Origin: Alphaproteobacteria bacterium
GTDB lineage: Bacteria > Pseudomonadota > Alphaproteobacteria > Rhizobiales > Beijerinckiaceae
Assembly: GCA_009921785.1 (NCBI GenBank)
Contig: RFXE01000013.1
Location: 1 to 18,184 of the forward strand
DNA: 18,184 nt
Direction: 5' to 3'
Shown: positions 7,337 through 13,999 of the stretch, piece after piece
Numbering within the stretch: the first letter of the stretch is position 1
How the letters are laid out: each line of letters opens with the position of its first letter
Notes under the pieces: generated by a model
Databases searched by the model: none
Seen by the model: only the letters and a program-made list of their open reading frames with translations
Told to the model about the DNA's origin: nothing
Program-made: the position numbers and the translations under genes

Positions 7337-9589
7337 ATGGCGTCATCATCACACGGATCTGACGATCTTCGCGCGGGCTCGATGATTTATCATCGCTTAC
7401 CGCGACCCGGTAAGCTCGAAATTCAACCGACGAAGCCGCTCGGCAATCAGCGCGATCTGGCGCTTGCTTATTCACCAGGTGTTGCAGCACCTTGCGAAGC
7501 GATTGCTGAAAATCCTGATCTCGCTGCCGAACTCACATCTCGGCAAAATCTTGTTGCTGTGATTTCCAATGGCACCGCCGTGTTGGGCCTAGGCAATATC
7601 GGCCCGCTGGCGTCTAAGCCGGTGATGGAAGGGAAAGCTGTCCTCTTCAAAAAATTCGCAGGCATCGATGTGTTCGATATCGAGGTCGCAGAGAATGATC
7701 CCAAACGTTTTGTCGATGTGGTGGCGGCGCTTGAGCCAACCTTTGGCGGGATAAATCTTGAAGATATCAAAGCGCCTGAATGTTTCGAGATTGAAAAACA
7801 TTTACGCGAAAAAATGGCTATTCCCGTTTTCCATGATGATCAACATGGTACGGCGATCATTGTTGGCGCGGCTGTTTTGAATGCCGTTGATCTTTCAAAC
7901 AAACGCATAGGCGATATCAAAATTGTTGCCTCGGGCGCGGGTGCTGCAGCACTTGCGTGTCTTAATCTGCTCGTGTCGCTTGGTGCGAAGCGCGAGAATA
8001 TTTGGGTCAGTGATCTTGAAGGTGTTGTCTATGAGGGCCGTGAAAAACTCATGGACCCGTGGAAAGCAATCTTTGCGCAAAAGACGGATAAGCGAACACT
8101 CAATGAGGTGATCGACGGCGCTGACGTATTCCTTGGTCTGTCCGCTGGGGGCGTTCTGAAGGCCGATATGGTCAAGCGCATGGCTGAGAAGCCGTTGATC
8201 TTGGCGCTTGCTAATCCTAATCCGGAAATCATGCCTGAGGAGGCGCGCGCAGTGCGCCCTGATGCGATGATGTGCACGGGACGGTCTGATTATCCGAACC
8301 AAGTGAATAATGTTCTCTGCTTCCCATACATCTTCCGTGGCGCGCTCGATGTTGGCGCTACGACAATCAATGAAGATATGAAGTCCTCTACGTCTCGTGG
8401 GCTCGGAGATGTGTATAAGAGACAGTCTCTGATCCCGTCACCTTTTGATCCGCGTTTGATTCTACGTATCGCGCCGGCGGTTGCGAAAGCCGCTATTGCT
8501 TCGGGTGTCGCGCGTCGTCCCATTACCGATTTCAAAGCCTATGAAGAAAAGCTTTCGGGCTTCGTCTTCCGTTCGGGCTTCATCATGAAGCCGATTTTCG
8601 AACAGGCGAAGGCAGCCCCGAAGCGCGTGATTTACGCTGATGGTGAAGATGAGCGCGTGCTACGCGCAGCACAGATTGCCAAAGAAGAAGGCTTTGCCAT
8701 TCCGATTTTGATCGGCCGACCTTCGGTTATTGAAACGCGTTGTCAGCGTTATGGTTTGTCAATTCGTCCAGGTCGGGATGTTGAAGTAATCAATCCCGAA
8801 GATGATCCGCGTTACCGCGACTATGTTGCGACATTAATCGAGCGTGTCGGGCGTAAAGGCGTTGCCCCTGATGCTGCGCGAACACTTGTACGTACAAATT
8901 CGACTGTCATTGCTGCCGTGGCCGTTATGCGTGGTGATGCTGATGCGATGATCGCGGGGCTTGAAGGGCGCTTCCATTCGAAGCTTCGCAATATCCGTGA
9001 CATTATCGGTTTACGCGAAGGTGTTCGTGATCTCTCAGCGATGACACTAATGATCACATCGAAGGGTAATTTCTTTTTGGCGGACACGCATGTGACGCAT
9101 GAACCGAGCGCCGAAGATATCGCTGACATCGCGATCCTCGCGGCGCATCATGTTGAGCGTTTTGGCATCATCCCGAAAATCGCACTTGTCTCGCATTCTG
9201 ATTTTGGTGATTCAGATGCGAAGTCGGCGCAGAAAATGCGGGTGGCGCTTGACTACATTAGAAAGATCGATCCCGACCTTGAGGTGGATGGTGAGATGCA
9301 GGCTGATACGGCGCTGGTTCAAGCCATACGCTCAAAGCGCTTGCCTGATGGCCATATCGCTGGTGATGCGAATGTGTTGATCATGCCTAACCTTGATGCG
9401 GCGAATATCGCTTATCAATTGATCAAAGTATTGGCCGATGCGTTACCCGTTGGCCCTATTTTGATTGGCACGGCAAAACCTGCCCATATTCTAACAACAT
9501 CCGTCACGGCTCGCGGTGTTGTGAATATGACGGCATTAGCCGTTGTTGAGGCGCAGGCTGTTGACGCGCCTCAATTAAAGCTCGTCTGA
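7337..9589 (+). CDS. maeB: NADP-type malic enzyme with phosphotransacetylase-like tail; interrupted by sequencing adapter
   Basis: This enzyme oxidatively decarboxylates malate to pyruvate. An aggag ribosome binding site (7324-7328) lies 8 nt before the ATG. The malic domain shows the catalytic Tyr45 in L-A-Y-S-P-G-V-A, the lysine-bearing E-G-K-A-V-L-F-K-K segment and the metal site H-D-D-Q-H-G-T-A near residue 166. The nucleotide-binding loop is A-S-G-A-G-A-A-A near residue 198. From about residue 428 a phosphotransacetylase-like domain follows, as in E. coli MaeB. The frame appears intact at 750 residues, but residues 350-363 (SSTSRGLGDVYKRQ) are the translation of a Nextera adapter plus index. 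Compared with MaeB as I recall it, about 34 conserved residues between N-E-D-M-K and L-I-P-S-P-F-D are lost, so the true protein should be near 770 residues. It ends 2 bp from the convergent exported-protein gene. Confidence 0.93.
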   Translation: MASSSHGSDDLRAGSMIYHRLPRPGKLEIQPTKPLGNQRDLALAYSPGVAAPCEAIAENPDLAAELTSRQNLVAVISNGTAVLGLGNIGPLASKPVMEGKAVLFKKFAGIDVFDIEVAENDPKRFVDVVAALEPTFGGINLEDIKAPECFEIEKHLREKMAIPVFHDDQHGTAIIVGAAVLNAVDLSNKRIGDIKIVASGAGAAALACLNLLVSLGAKRENIWVSDLEGVVYEGREKLMDPWKAIFAQKTDKRTLNEVIDGADVFLGLSAGGVLKADMVKRMAEKPLILALANPNPEIMPEEARAVRPDAMMCTGRSDYPNQVNNVLCFPYIFRGALDVGATTINEDMKSSTSRGLGDVYKRQSLIPSPFDPRLILRIAPAVAKAAIASGVARRPITDFKAYEEKLSGFVFRSGFIMKPIFEQAKAAPKRVIYADGEDERVLRAAQIAKEEGFAIPILIGRPSVIETRCQRYGLSIRPGRDVEVINPEDDPRYRDYVATLIERVGRKGVAPDAARTLVRTNSTVIAAVAVMRGDADAMIAGLEGRFHSKLRNIRDIIGLREGVRDLSAMTLMITSKGNFFLADTHVTHEPSAEDIADIAILAAHHVERFGIIPKIALVSHSDFGDSDAKSAQKMRVALDYIRKIDPDLEVDGEMQADTALVQAIRSKRLPDGHIAGDANVLIMPNLDAANIAYQLIKVLADALPVGPILIGTAKPAHILTTSVTARGVVNMTALAVVEAQAVDAPQLKLV
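8384..8425 (+). other. Illumina Nextera Read 2 adapter with i7 index (sequencing artefact)
   Basis: Positions 8392-8425 are identical to the 34-nt Nextera Read 2 transposase oligonucleotide; its last 19 bases (8407-8425, agatgtgtataagagacag) are the Tn5 mosaic end. The preceding 8 bases (8384-8391, tcctctac) match the N712 i7 index as written in the adapter oligo, from memory. On the opposite strand the block translates to LLYTSPSPRD, a well-known contaminant peptide. Both flanks continue maeB in the same frame, so this is retained adapter at a local assembly gap and not a transposon. Host sequence of roughly 100 bp is missing here. Confidence 0.97.
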
Positions 9590-9591
9590 CC

Positions 9592-11293
9592 TTAGTTCTG
9601 CGAAATCATCAGATCGAAGGCTTCAAGCAGTTGCGCCGGGTTCTCAGCCGTTGCGCCTTCTGCCAAAGCCACGCCATCGGGATTTTTTGACCGCGCTGTG
9701 ATCGACAGTCGTGCAGGTTTGTCGATGAATTTAGCGAGCGCTTGCGTGAGCGCTTTCGCATTCGGTGACATGCCGAGGTAAACCTGCAAGCTGGCCGAAG
9801 CCGCAGCGGCATAATTTTTTCTCACTTCCTGTGGCGATCTTTTTGTTTTGATAGCGTCTTGATCGATCAGGCGATCTGCCAAGCCGCGATTTTCAATAGT
9901 TACAGACAGGTCCTTTACCCGCGCTCCAGCGAAGGCGATGAGTGCTGCCGAAGGATTGCGCATTAAAAGATCGACAGGCACATTAATGAGATTGGTTGTA
10001 ACGCCAATCGCACCCATATTTTCGCCTGATATCAGAGCTTCAGTTTTAAACATCTTCGCTTTTTCATCGATGGCGAGTTTTAATGTTCCCGAAAGACTTA
10101 CATCGCGGTAACCCAGCGCAATGAGATTATCGATTGATGGCTCGTTGCTATCGGAAGGAATAGGACCAAAGAGGCCATCGAAAGCGAGATCAATTGATTT
10201 TGGAATACCGCCGGTTGGATTGTCGACCGACAGAACCATCGAGCGCAACCCTGCATGGACCGGCGGAACATCTGTTGTATCAATCGTTACATCGCGGACT
10301 TCAAATTTGCCGATCACAGGAACAAAGCTCAGCGGATCGGCTTCGGATAATTTTCCATTGGGATTTGAGGCTGTCGCGCGAACAGAAGTATAGACAGGGT
10401 TAAACGAAAAGCCCGATTGCTCAACGCTGCCAATTCGAACGCGGCTGCCTTCAAATGCGCCTTCAAATCCGTCCATGCGGATATGCTGACCTTTGCCGCT
10501 CACTTCACCTTGATAGACGATGTGATTGATGCGCGCATATTCGCCTGATTTTTTATCTTCAATACGAATTTGCGTCGCATCGGATGTGGCAATAGCGAAG
10601 CCGGAGAAGAGATCGACAATATCAAGCGCCATGGAATTGATGTCGGCATCAGTCGAGGGTGGTGATGATTGCCGACTAATTATCCGCTCGGCAAGTGCCG
10701 AAAGTCCTTGCTCGGATGTTTTGATGCGGAAGTCGCTAATGCTGATACGATCGACTGTAATTACGGGGCCTGCGGGCGCTTCTGTCGTGATTGTGGCCGA
10801 GATCAATTTTGCTCGCCGTGATTGGACCCATCGTACCGGCCTGCGCATCATTCGCATCGCCAGAGCCAAATGTGCCGCCATCCGCTTTTAGGCTTTCTGC
10901 CAAGCCCGCTTTGATTCCGGTTAAAACAACATTGCGCAGGATTGATGCCGACATCTGCCCATTGATAGAGGTCTCTTGGCGGAGCGATCGGATGGTGACG
11001 CGGTCGGCGTCAAATTTTGCTAAAGCATCTGCCTGCGAAGCCGGGTTCTGGTCAGCGAATAGGGCCTTGAGCGCATCGGCTGATAGATTGGCGTTCTCAA
11101 TTTCAACGGTATCGGCCTTGAGACTGTTCAGTCCGGTTTTTAATTCGAGACGATCAAAAGTGAGCTTTTCACCGGCCTCAACAGTTGAGTTCGTAAACGC
11201 TATAAAGAGCGCAAGGATTGAGGCGCCGACAAAGGCTAGTCCTTTACGAGAAGATTTCAAATTAAAATCATTAAGGACAAATGAGCGGTTCAC
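9592..11293 (-). pseudogene. Exported or membrane-anchored protein of unknown function, broken by one-base frameshift
   Basis: I do not recognise a named family. The N-terminal part (11293 to about 10800) begins at a GTG and has a hydrophobic segment, G-L-A-F-V-G-A-S-I-L-A-L-F-I-A-F, that looks like a signal peptide or membrane anchor. The rest (about 10810 to 9592) lies in a frame shifted by one base. Taken together they give about 566 residues rich in alternating hydrophobic and polar positions with repeated D-x-I/V-x-I phrases, which suggests a beta-rich periplasmic protein. Each frame turns Arg/Met/His-rich and unnatural beyond the junction, so the break lies near 10795-10812. Removing one base from either the four-T run (10807-10810) or the cc pair (10797-10798), plus-strand view, restores one open frame. 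It could be a real mutation or an assembly error. The gene starts 7 bp after the sugar kinase and ends 2 bp from maeB. Confidence 0.75.
10795..10812 (-). other. Frameshift site within the exported-protein gene
   Basis: The upstream frame reads naturally to A-S-K-I-D-L and then becomes N-H-D-R-S-A-R-R-P-R. The downstream frame reads R-P-V-R-W-V-Q-S-R-R-A-K before becoming natural at A-T-I-T-T-E-A-P-A-G-P. The offset equals one extra base. Two repairs are plausible and give A-S-K-I-D-L-A-T-I-T-T-E or A-S-K-L-I-S-A-T-I-T-T-E. I see no classical slippery heptamer to support programmed frameshifting. Confidence 0.7.
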
Positions 11294-11298
11294 GATGA

Positions 11299-11302
11299 CC
11301 TC
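11299..11302 (-). promoter_or_regulatory. Ribosome binding site setting the GTG start at 11293
   Basis: On the minus strand the bases gagg lie 5 nt before GTG 11293 and overlap the TGA stop of the sugar kinase (11303-11301). This arrangement supports translational coupling and argues against the longer in-frame start at 11344, which would overlap the kinase by over 40 bp. Confidence 0.5.
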
Positions 11303-12194
11303 AGGCTGCTGGACGGAATTGTTGCATGATGGCTGAAATATCATTCATCGAAGGCAGCCCGGCTTCGTTACCAAGTTTTTGTATCTTGTATGTTGATGCG
11401 GCACGCGCAAATTCGAAATGTGATTCCCAAGGCAGGGCAGGCCGCGCGAGATAGGAATACATGTAGGCGCCGTGAAACACATCGCCGGCGCCGTTCGTAT
11501 CAATGATGACATCAGAAGGCACTTTGAGTGGCGGCTGTGTGCGTATTGTACCGCTCTCATCATACCAGAGCATGCCGCGCTCGCCACGTGTCACGCCGCC
11601 GACTTTTACGCCTTTAGCTTTCAAGAGATCGAGCAAGCCTTTATCATCAAGATTGAGTTGCTCGGCCAAGCGTTCGCCGCAGACGGCAACATCTACAAAA
11701 TTTAAAAGCTCATGCGTATTTGAGCGCAAGCCGCCGCCGTCGAGTGATACCAATACGCCGCGCTCACGGCAGAGCTGCGCATAATGAAGCGCGGCATCGC
11801 TTTGGTGTCCATCGAGATGCAGCGCGCGGATGCCATCCAAGCGCAATGTTGGATAGGGATGGAGATAGTCGTCGTCACGGCAGCGGATGATCGCGCGTTT
11901 GCCATTATTCGGAATGACGAAGGAGAGGGAGCTCTCTTTGACTTTGCGACCATGGACGGGGATTTGATATTTTGCCGCCATATCTAAAAACATGCGGCCG
12001 AGCCAATCATCGGCGAGCGATGTGAGCAGATCGGGCACCACACCAAGCTTGGCGCAGCAGAAGGCGGCCGTTACCGCATTACCGCCAAAAGATACGGCAT
12101 AGTTATCGGCAACGGTTTTATCGTCGCCGGTCGGGATGTGATCGGTGATGAAGGTGACGTCGATATAAGTTTGGCCAATAAAAAGCGCGTCCAT
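11301..12194 (-). CDS. PfkB-family carbohydrate kinase
   Basis: Members of this ribokinase-like family transfer phosphate from ATP to a sugar or nucleoside hydroxyl; the substrate cannot be read from the sequence. At 297 residues the length is normal. The first family signature is present near residues 37-50 (F-G-G-N-A-V-T-A-A-F-C-C-A-K-L-G), and the second is D-T-N-G-A-G-D-V-F-H-G-A-Y near residues 232-244, with Asp238 as the expected catalytic base and the G-A-G-D anion hole. A stretch C-R-D-D-D-Y-L-H-P near residue 104 may contribute to substrate recognition; that is inference. The start ATG has cgaggat about 13 nt upstream, which is distant. The stop overlaps the ribosome binding site of the exported-protein gene, so both are likely expressed together. 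Alternatives include sulfofructose, fructose or nucleoside kinases. Confidence 0.85.
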   Translation of the reverse strand: MDALFIGQTYIDVTFITDHIPTGDDKTVADNYAVSFGGNAVTAAFCCAKLGVVPDLLTSLADDWLGRMFLDMAAKYQIPVHGRKVKESSLSFVIPNNGKRAIIRCRDDDYLHPYPTLRLDGIRALHLDGHQSDAALHYAQLCRERGVLVSLDGGGLRSNTHELLNFVDVAVCGERLAEQLNLDDKGLLDLLKAKGVKVGGVTRGERGMLWYDESGTIRTQPPLKVPSDVIIDTNGAGDVFHGAYMYSYLARPALPWESHFEFARAASTYKIQKLGNEAGLPSMNDISAIMQQFRPAA

Positions 12195-12312
12195 TGCCGG
12201 GGTCTATCCTCGAGAAAAGTCAGGTCTTTCCTATCGAGTGGCCGAAAAACCTGAAACCGACAAGGAAAAATTGAGTTTGCGACTGAAATTCTTCGAAAAC
12301 AATGCCTAATTT

Positions 12313-12657
12313 TCAGCCGATCGAGAAACTCGTCCCGCAGCCGCATGCGGCAGTGGCATTGGGGTTCTCGACCCGGAAACTCTGACCCATCAAATCATCG
12401 ACAAAATCGAGTGTGGACCCTTCTAAAAAGGGTAGGGACGTCGGGTCAATGAGCACAACCGCGCCATCGCGCTCGACCCAGATGTCGTCCGCCGCGTCGG
12501 CGGTCTCGACGGCAAAGCCGTATTGGAAGCCGGAACAGCCACCACCGCTGACGCTGACGCGTAGCTTGGAGCCTTCGGGTTCAGTGGCCAAAATCGTCAG
12601 AATACGCTTGGCCGCGCGTTCCGTTACCGAAAAATTCTGAGAAGGGCTTGCATCCAT
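12313..12657 (-). CDS. erpA: A-type iron-sulfur cluster carrier (ErpA/IscA/HesB family)
   Basis: A-type carriers receive iron-sulfur clusters from the assembly machinery and hand them to client enzymes in the cytoplasm. The protein is 114 residues from ATG 12657; a TTG two codons upstream is possible. The three ligand cysteines are visible: Cys41 in S-G-G-G-C-S-G-F-Q-Y, and Cys105 and Cys107 in A-C-G-C-G-T-S-F. The overall reading from F-S-V-T-E-R-A-A-K-R-I to the end is a complete HesB domain. Which of erpA, iscA or sufA this is cannot be fixed from one sequence; ErpA is my preference because the gene stands apart from isc/suf assembly genes and lies head-to-head with dgt, an arrangement I recall from rhizobia. 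A 78-bp-class divergent spacer to dgt must hold both promoters. Confidence 0.88.
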   Translation of the reverse strand: MDASPSQNFSVTERAAKRILTILATEPEGSKLRVSVSGGGCSGFQYGFAVETADAADDIWVERDGAVVLIDPTSLPFLEGSTLDFVDDLMGQSFRVENPNATAACGCGTSFSIG

Positions 12658-12741
12658 GGCCAAGGGTCTGTTTCTGGTCCTGTAACTTCGCTCACCCCAA
12701 AATAGGGGTTCGGCGGGCTAAGTTCAACTGGAGGGTGGAAG

Positions 12742-13950
12742 GTGGAGGGACGGTTTGATCGCTGGCGTGCCGCTTACGCGACGGATCCTGCCCGTTCGCG
12801 CGGTCGCCTTTATGCTGAGCCGTCATCTCCTACCCGGAGTGAGTTCCAGCGTGACCGCGACCGGATCATCCATTCGACCGCTTTTAGGCGACTGAAACAT
12901 AAAACCCAGGTCTTTGTGTTTCACGAGGGTGATCATTTCAGAACGAGGCTCACCCACACGATTGAGGTCGCGCAAATTGCGCGCTCGATTTCCCGCGCCC
13001 TAGGTCTCGATGAAGACCTCGCTGAAGCTTTGGCTTTATCGCATGATCTCGGCCATCCGCCTTTCGGTCATACGGGTGAAGACGCTCTCGCGCTGTGCCT
13101 CAAAGACGATGGCGGTTTTGATCACAATGCGCAGGCTTTAAAAGTCGTCACTGCGCTCGAGCGGCGTTACCCTGACTTCGATGGTCTCAACCTCACATGG
13201 GAAACGCTTGAAGGCCTCGTCAAACATAATGGTCCACTCATCAGTGTTGATGGTACGCCTTTGCCGAGCGTGAAGACAAAGACTGTGCCGCAAGATATTC
13301 TTGATTTCGAGCGTGAATTTCCGCTCGCGCTTTCCGACCATGCGGGGCTTGAGGCACAAGTGGCAGCGCTCGCTGATGATATTGCCTATAATACGCATGA
13401 TATCGATGATGGCTTGCGTGCCGGACTTTTTGCCATTGATGAATTGCGCGAAATTCCTTTTCTCAGCGTCATCTTGAACGAGATTGACCGGCAATGGCCG
13501 AAGCTTGAGACCGCTCGACGCATTCATGAATTGGAGCGCCGACTCATCACCCGCTTTGTCGAAGGTGTTATTCGGCAAGGCCAAGAGGCATTGGAGCCTT
13601 TTGCGACTGCTGACGTCAATGATGTGCGCAAAGCCGGCAAGACATTGATCCGGTTCCCCGATGACCTTTCAGAAGCGGATCGCGGGATTAAAAAATTCCT
13701 CTTTGCCCGCATGTATCGCAGTCCGTCTGTGATGCGCATCCGTGCGGATGCAGAGCGGGTGGTTCATGACCTTTTTGTTGCCTATGATACCGATCTGGCG
13801 AATTTACCGAAGGACTGGCGCGCGGGTCTTGAGTCGGGCGACCGCTTCCAAAAGCGGCGGCGCATCGCTGACTACATAGCCGGGATGACGGACCGCTTTG
13901 CGCTTGATGAACATCGCCGCCTGTTTGACGTTACTCCCGAATTGCGTTAG
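12742..13950 (+). CDS. dgt: Deoxyguanosinetriphosphate triphosphohydrolase-like protein
   Basis: dGTPases split dNTPs into the nucleoside and triphosphate and help set dNTP pools. The product is 402 residues, matching the shorter bacterial class rather than the 505-residue E. coli Dgt. The HD metal site is complete: His72 in R-L-T-H-T-I-E-V, His101-Asp102 in S-H-D-L-G-H-P-P-F-G-H, and an aspartate pair near 212-213 in A-D-D-I-A-Y-N-T-H-D-I-D-D-G-L. The N-terminal R-D-R-D-R-I-I-H-S-T-A-F-R-R-L-K-H-K-T-Q-V block is diagnostic of the family. The GTG start is supported by ggagg (12730-12734) 7 nt upstream. argS begins 49 bp after the stop, so the two may share a transcript. Confidence 0.94.
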   Translation: MEGRFDRWRAAYATDPARSRGRLYAEPSSPTRSEFQRDRDRIIHSTAFRRLKHKTQVFVFHEGDHFRTRLTHTIEVAQIARSISRALGLDEDLAEALALSHDLGHPPFGHTGEDALALCLKDDGGFDHNAQALKVVTALERRYPDFDGLNLTWETLEGLVKHNGPLISVDGTPLPSVKTKTVPQDILDFEREFPLALSDHAGLEAQVAALADDIAYNTHDIDDGLRAGLFAIDELREIPFLSVILNEIDRQWPKLETARRIHELERRLITRFVEGVIRQGQEALEPFATADVNDVRKAGKTLIRFPDDLSEADRGIKKFLFARMYRSPSVMRIRADAERVVHDLFVAYDTDLANLPKDWRAGLESGDRFQKRRRIADYIAGMTDRFALDEHRRLFDVTPELR

Positions 13951-13999
13951 CGCCCGTGAAAGTCTTCACTCGAAACTCGATCAAATATTGATTAAAATC

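Noticed and set aside
8407..8425. Tn5 mosaic end, possible sign of a real Tn5 transposon
   Set aside because: It is joined to the synthetic Read 2 extension and an index, has no transposase gene, no second end and no 9-bp target duplication. It is library adapter.
8290..8535. Minus-strand open frame of 81 codons across the adapter
   Set aside because: It is antisense to maeB and includes the contaminant peptide LLYTSPSPRD; no coding signal of its own.
10791..11336. Plus-strand open frame of 181 codons opposite the exported-protein gene
   Set aside because: It is Ser/Arg-rich and antisense to a frame with a clear signal segment and coupled start; treated as a shadow.
12218..12257. Six-base inverted repeat tcaggt / acctga in the erpA-kinase spacer
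   Set aside because: The loop is too long and the stem too short to distinguish from chance; no regulator family suggests itself.
12283..12316. Inverted repeat ctgaaatt / aattttcag after the erpA stop as a terminator
   Set aside because: The stem is short, A/T-rich and bulged, the loop is about 17 nt, and no T-tract follows on the minus strand.
13898..13999. Extended N-terminus for argS
   Set aside because: The extension overlaps dgt by 53 bp and does not resemble ArgRS, while M-N-L-F at 14000 fits the family start.
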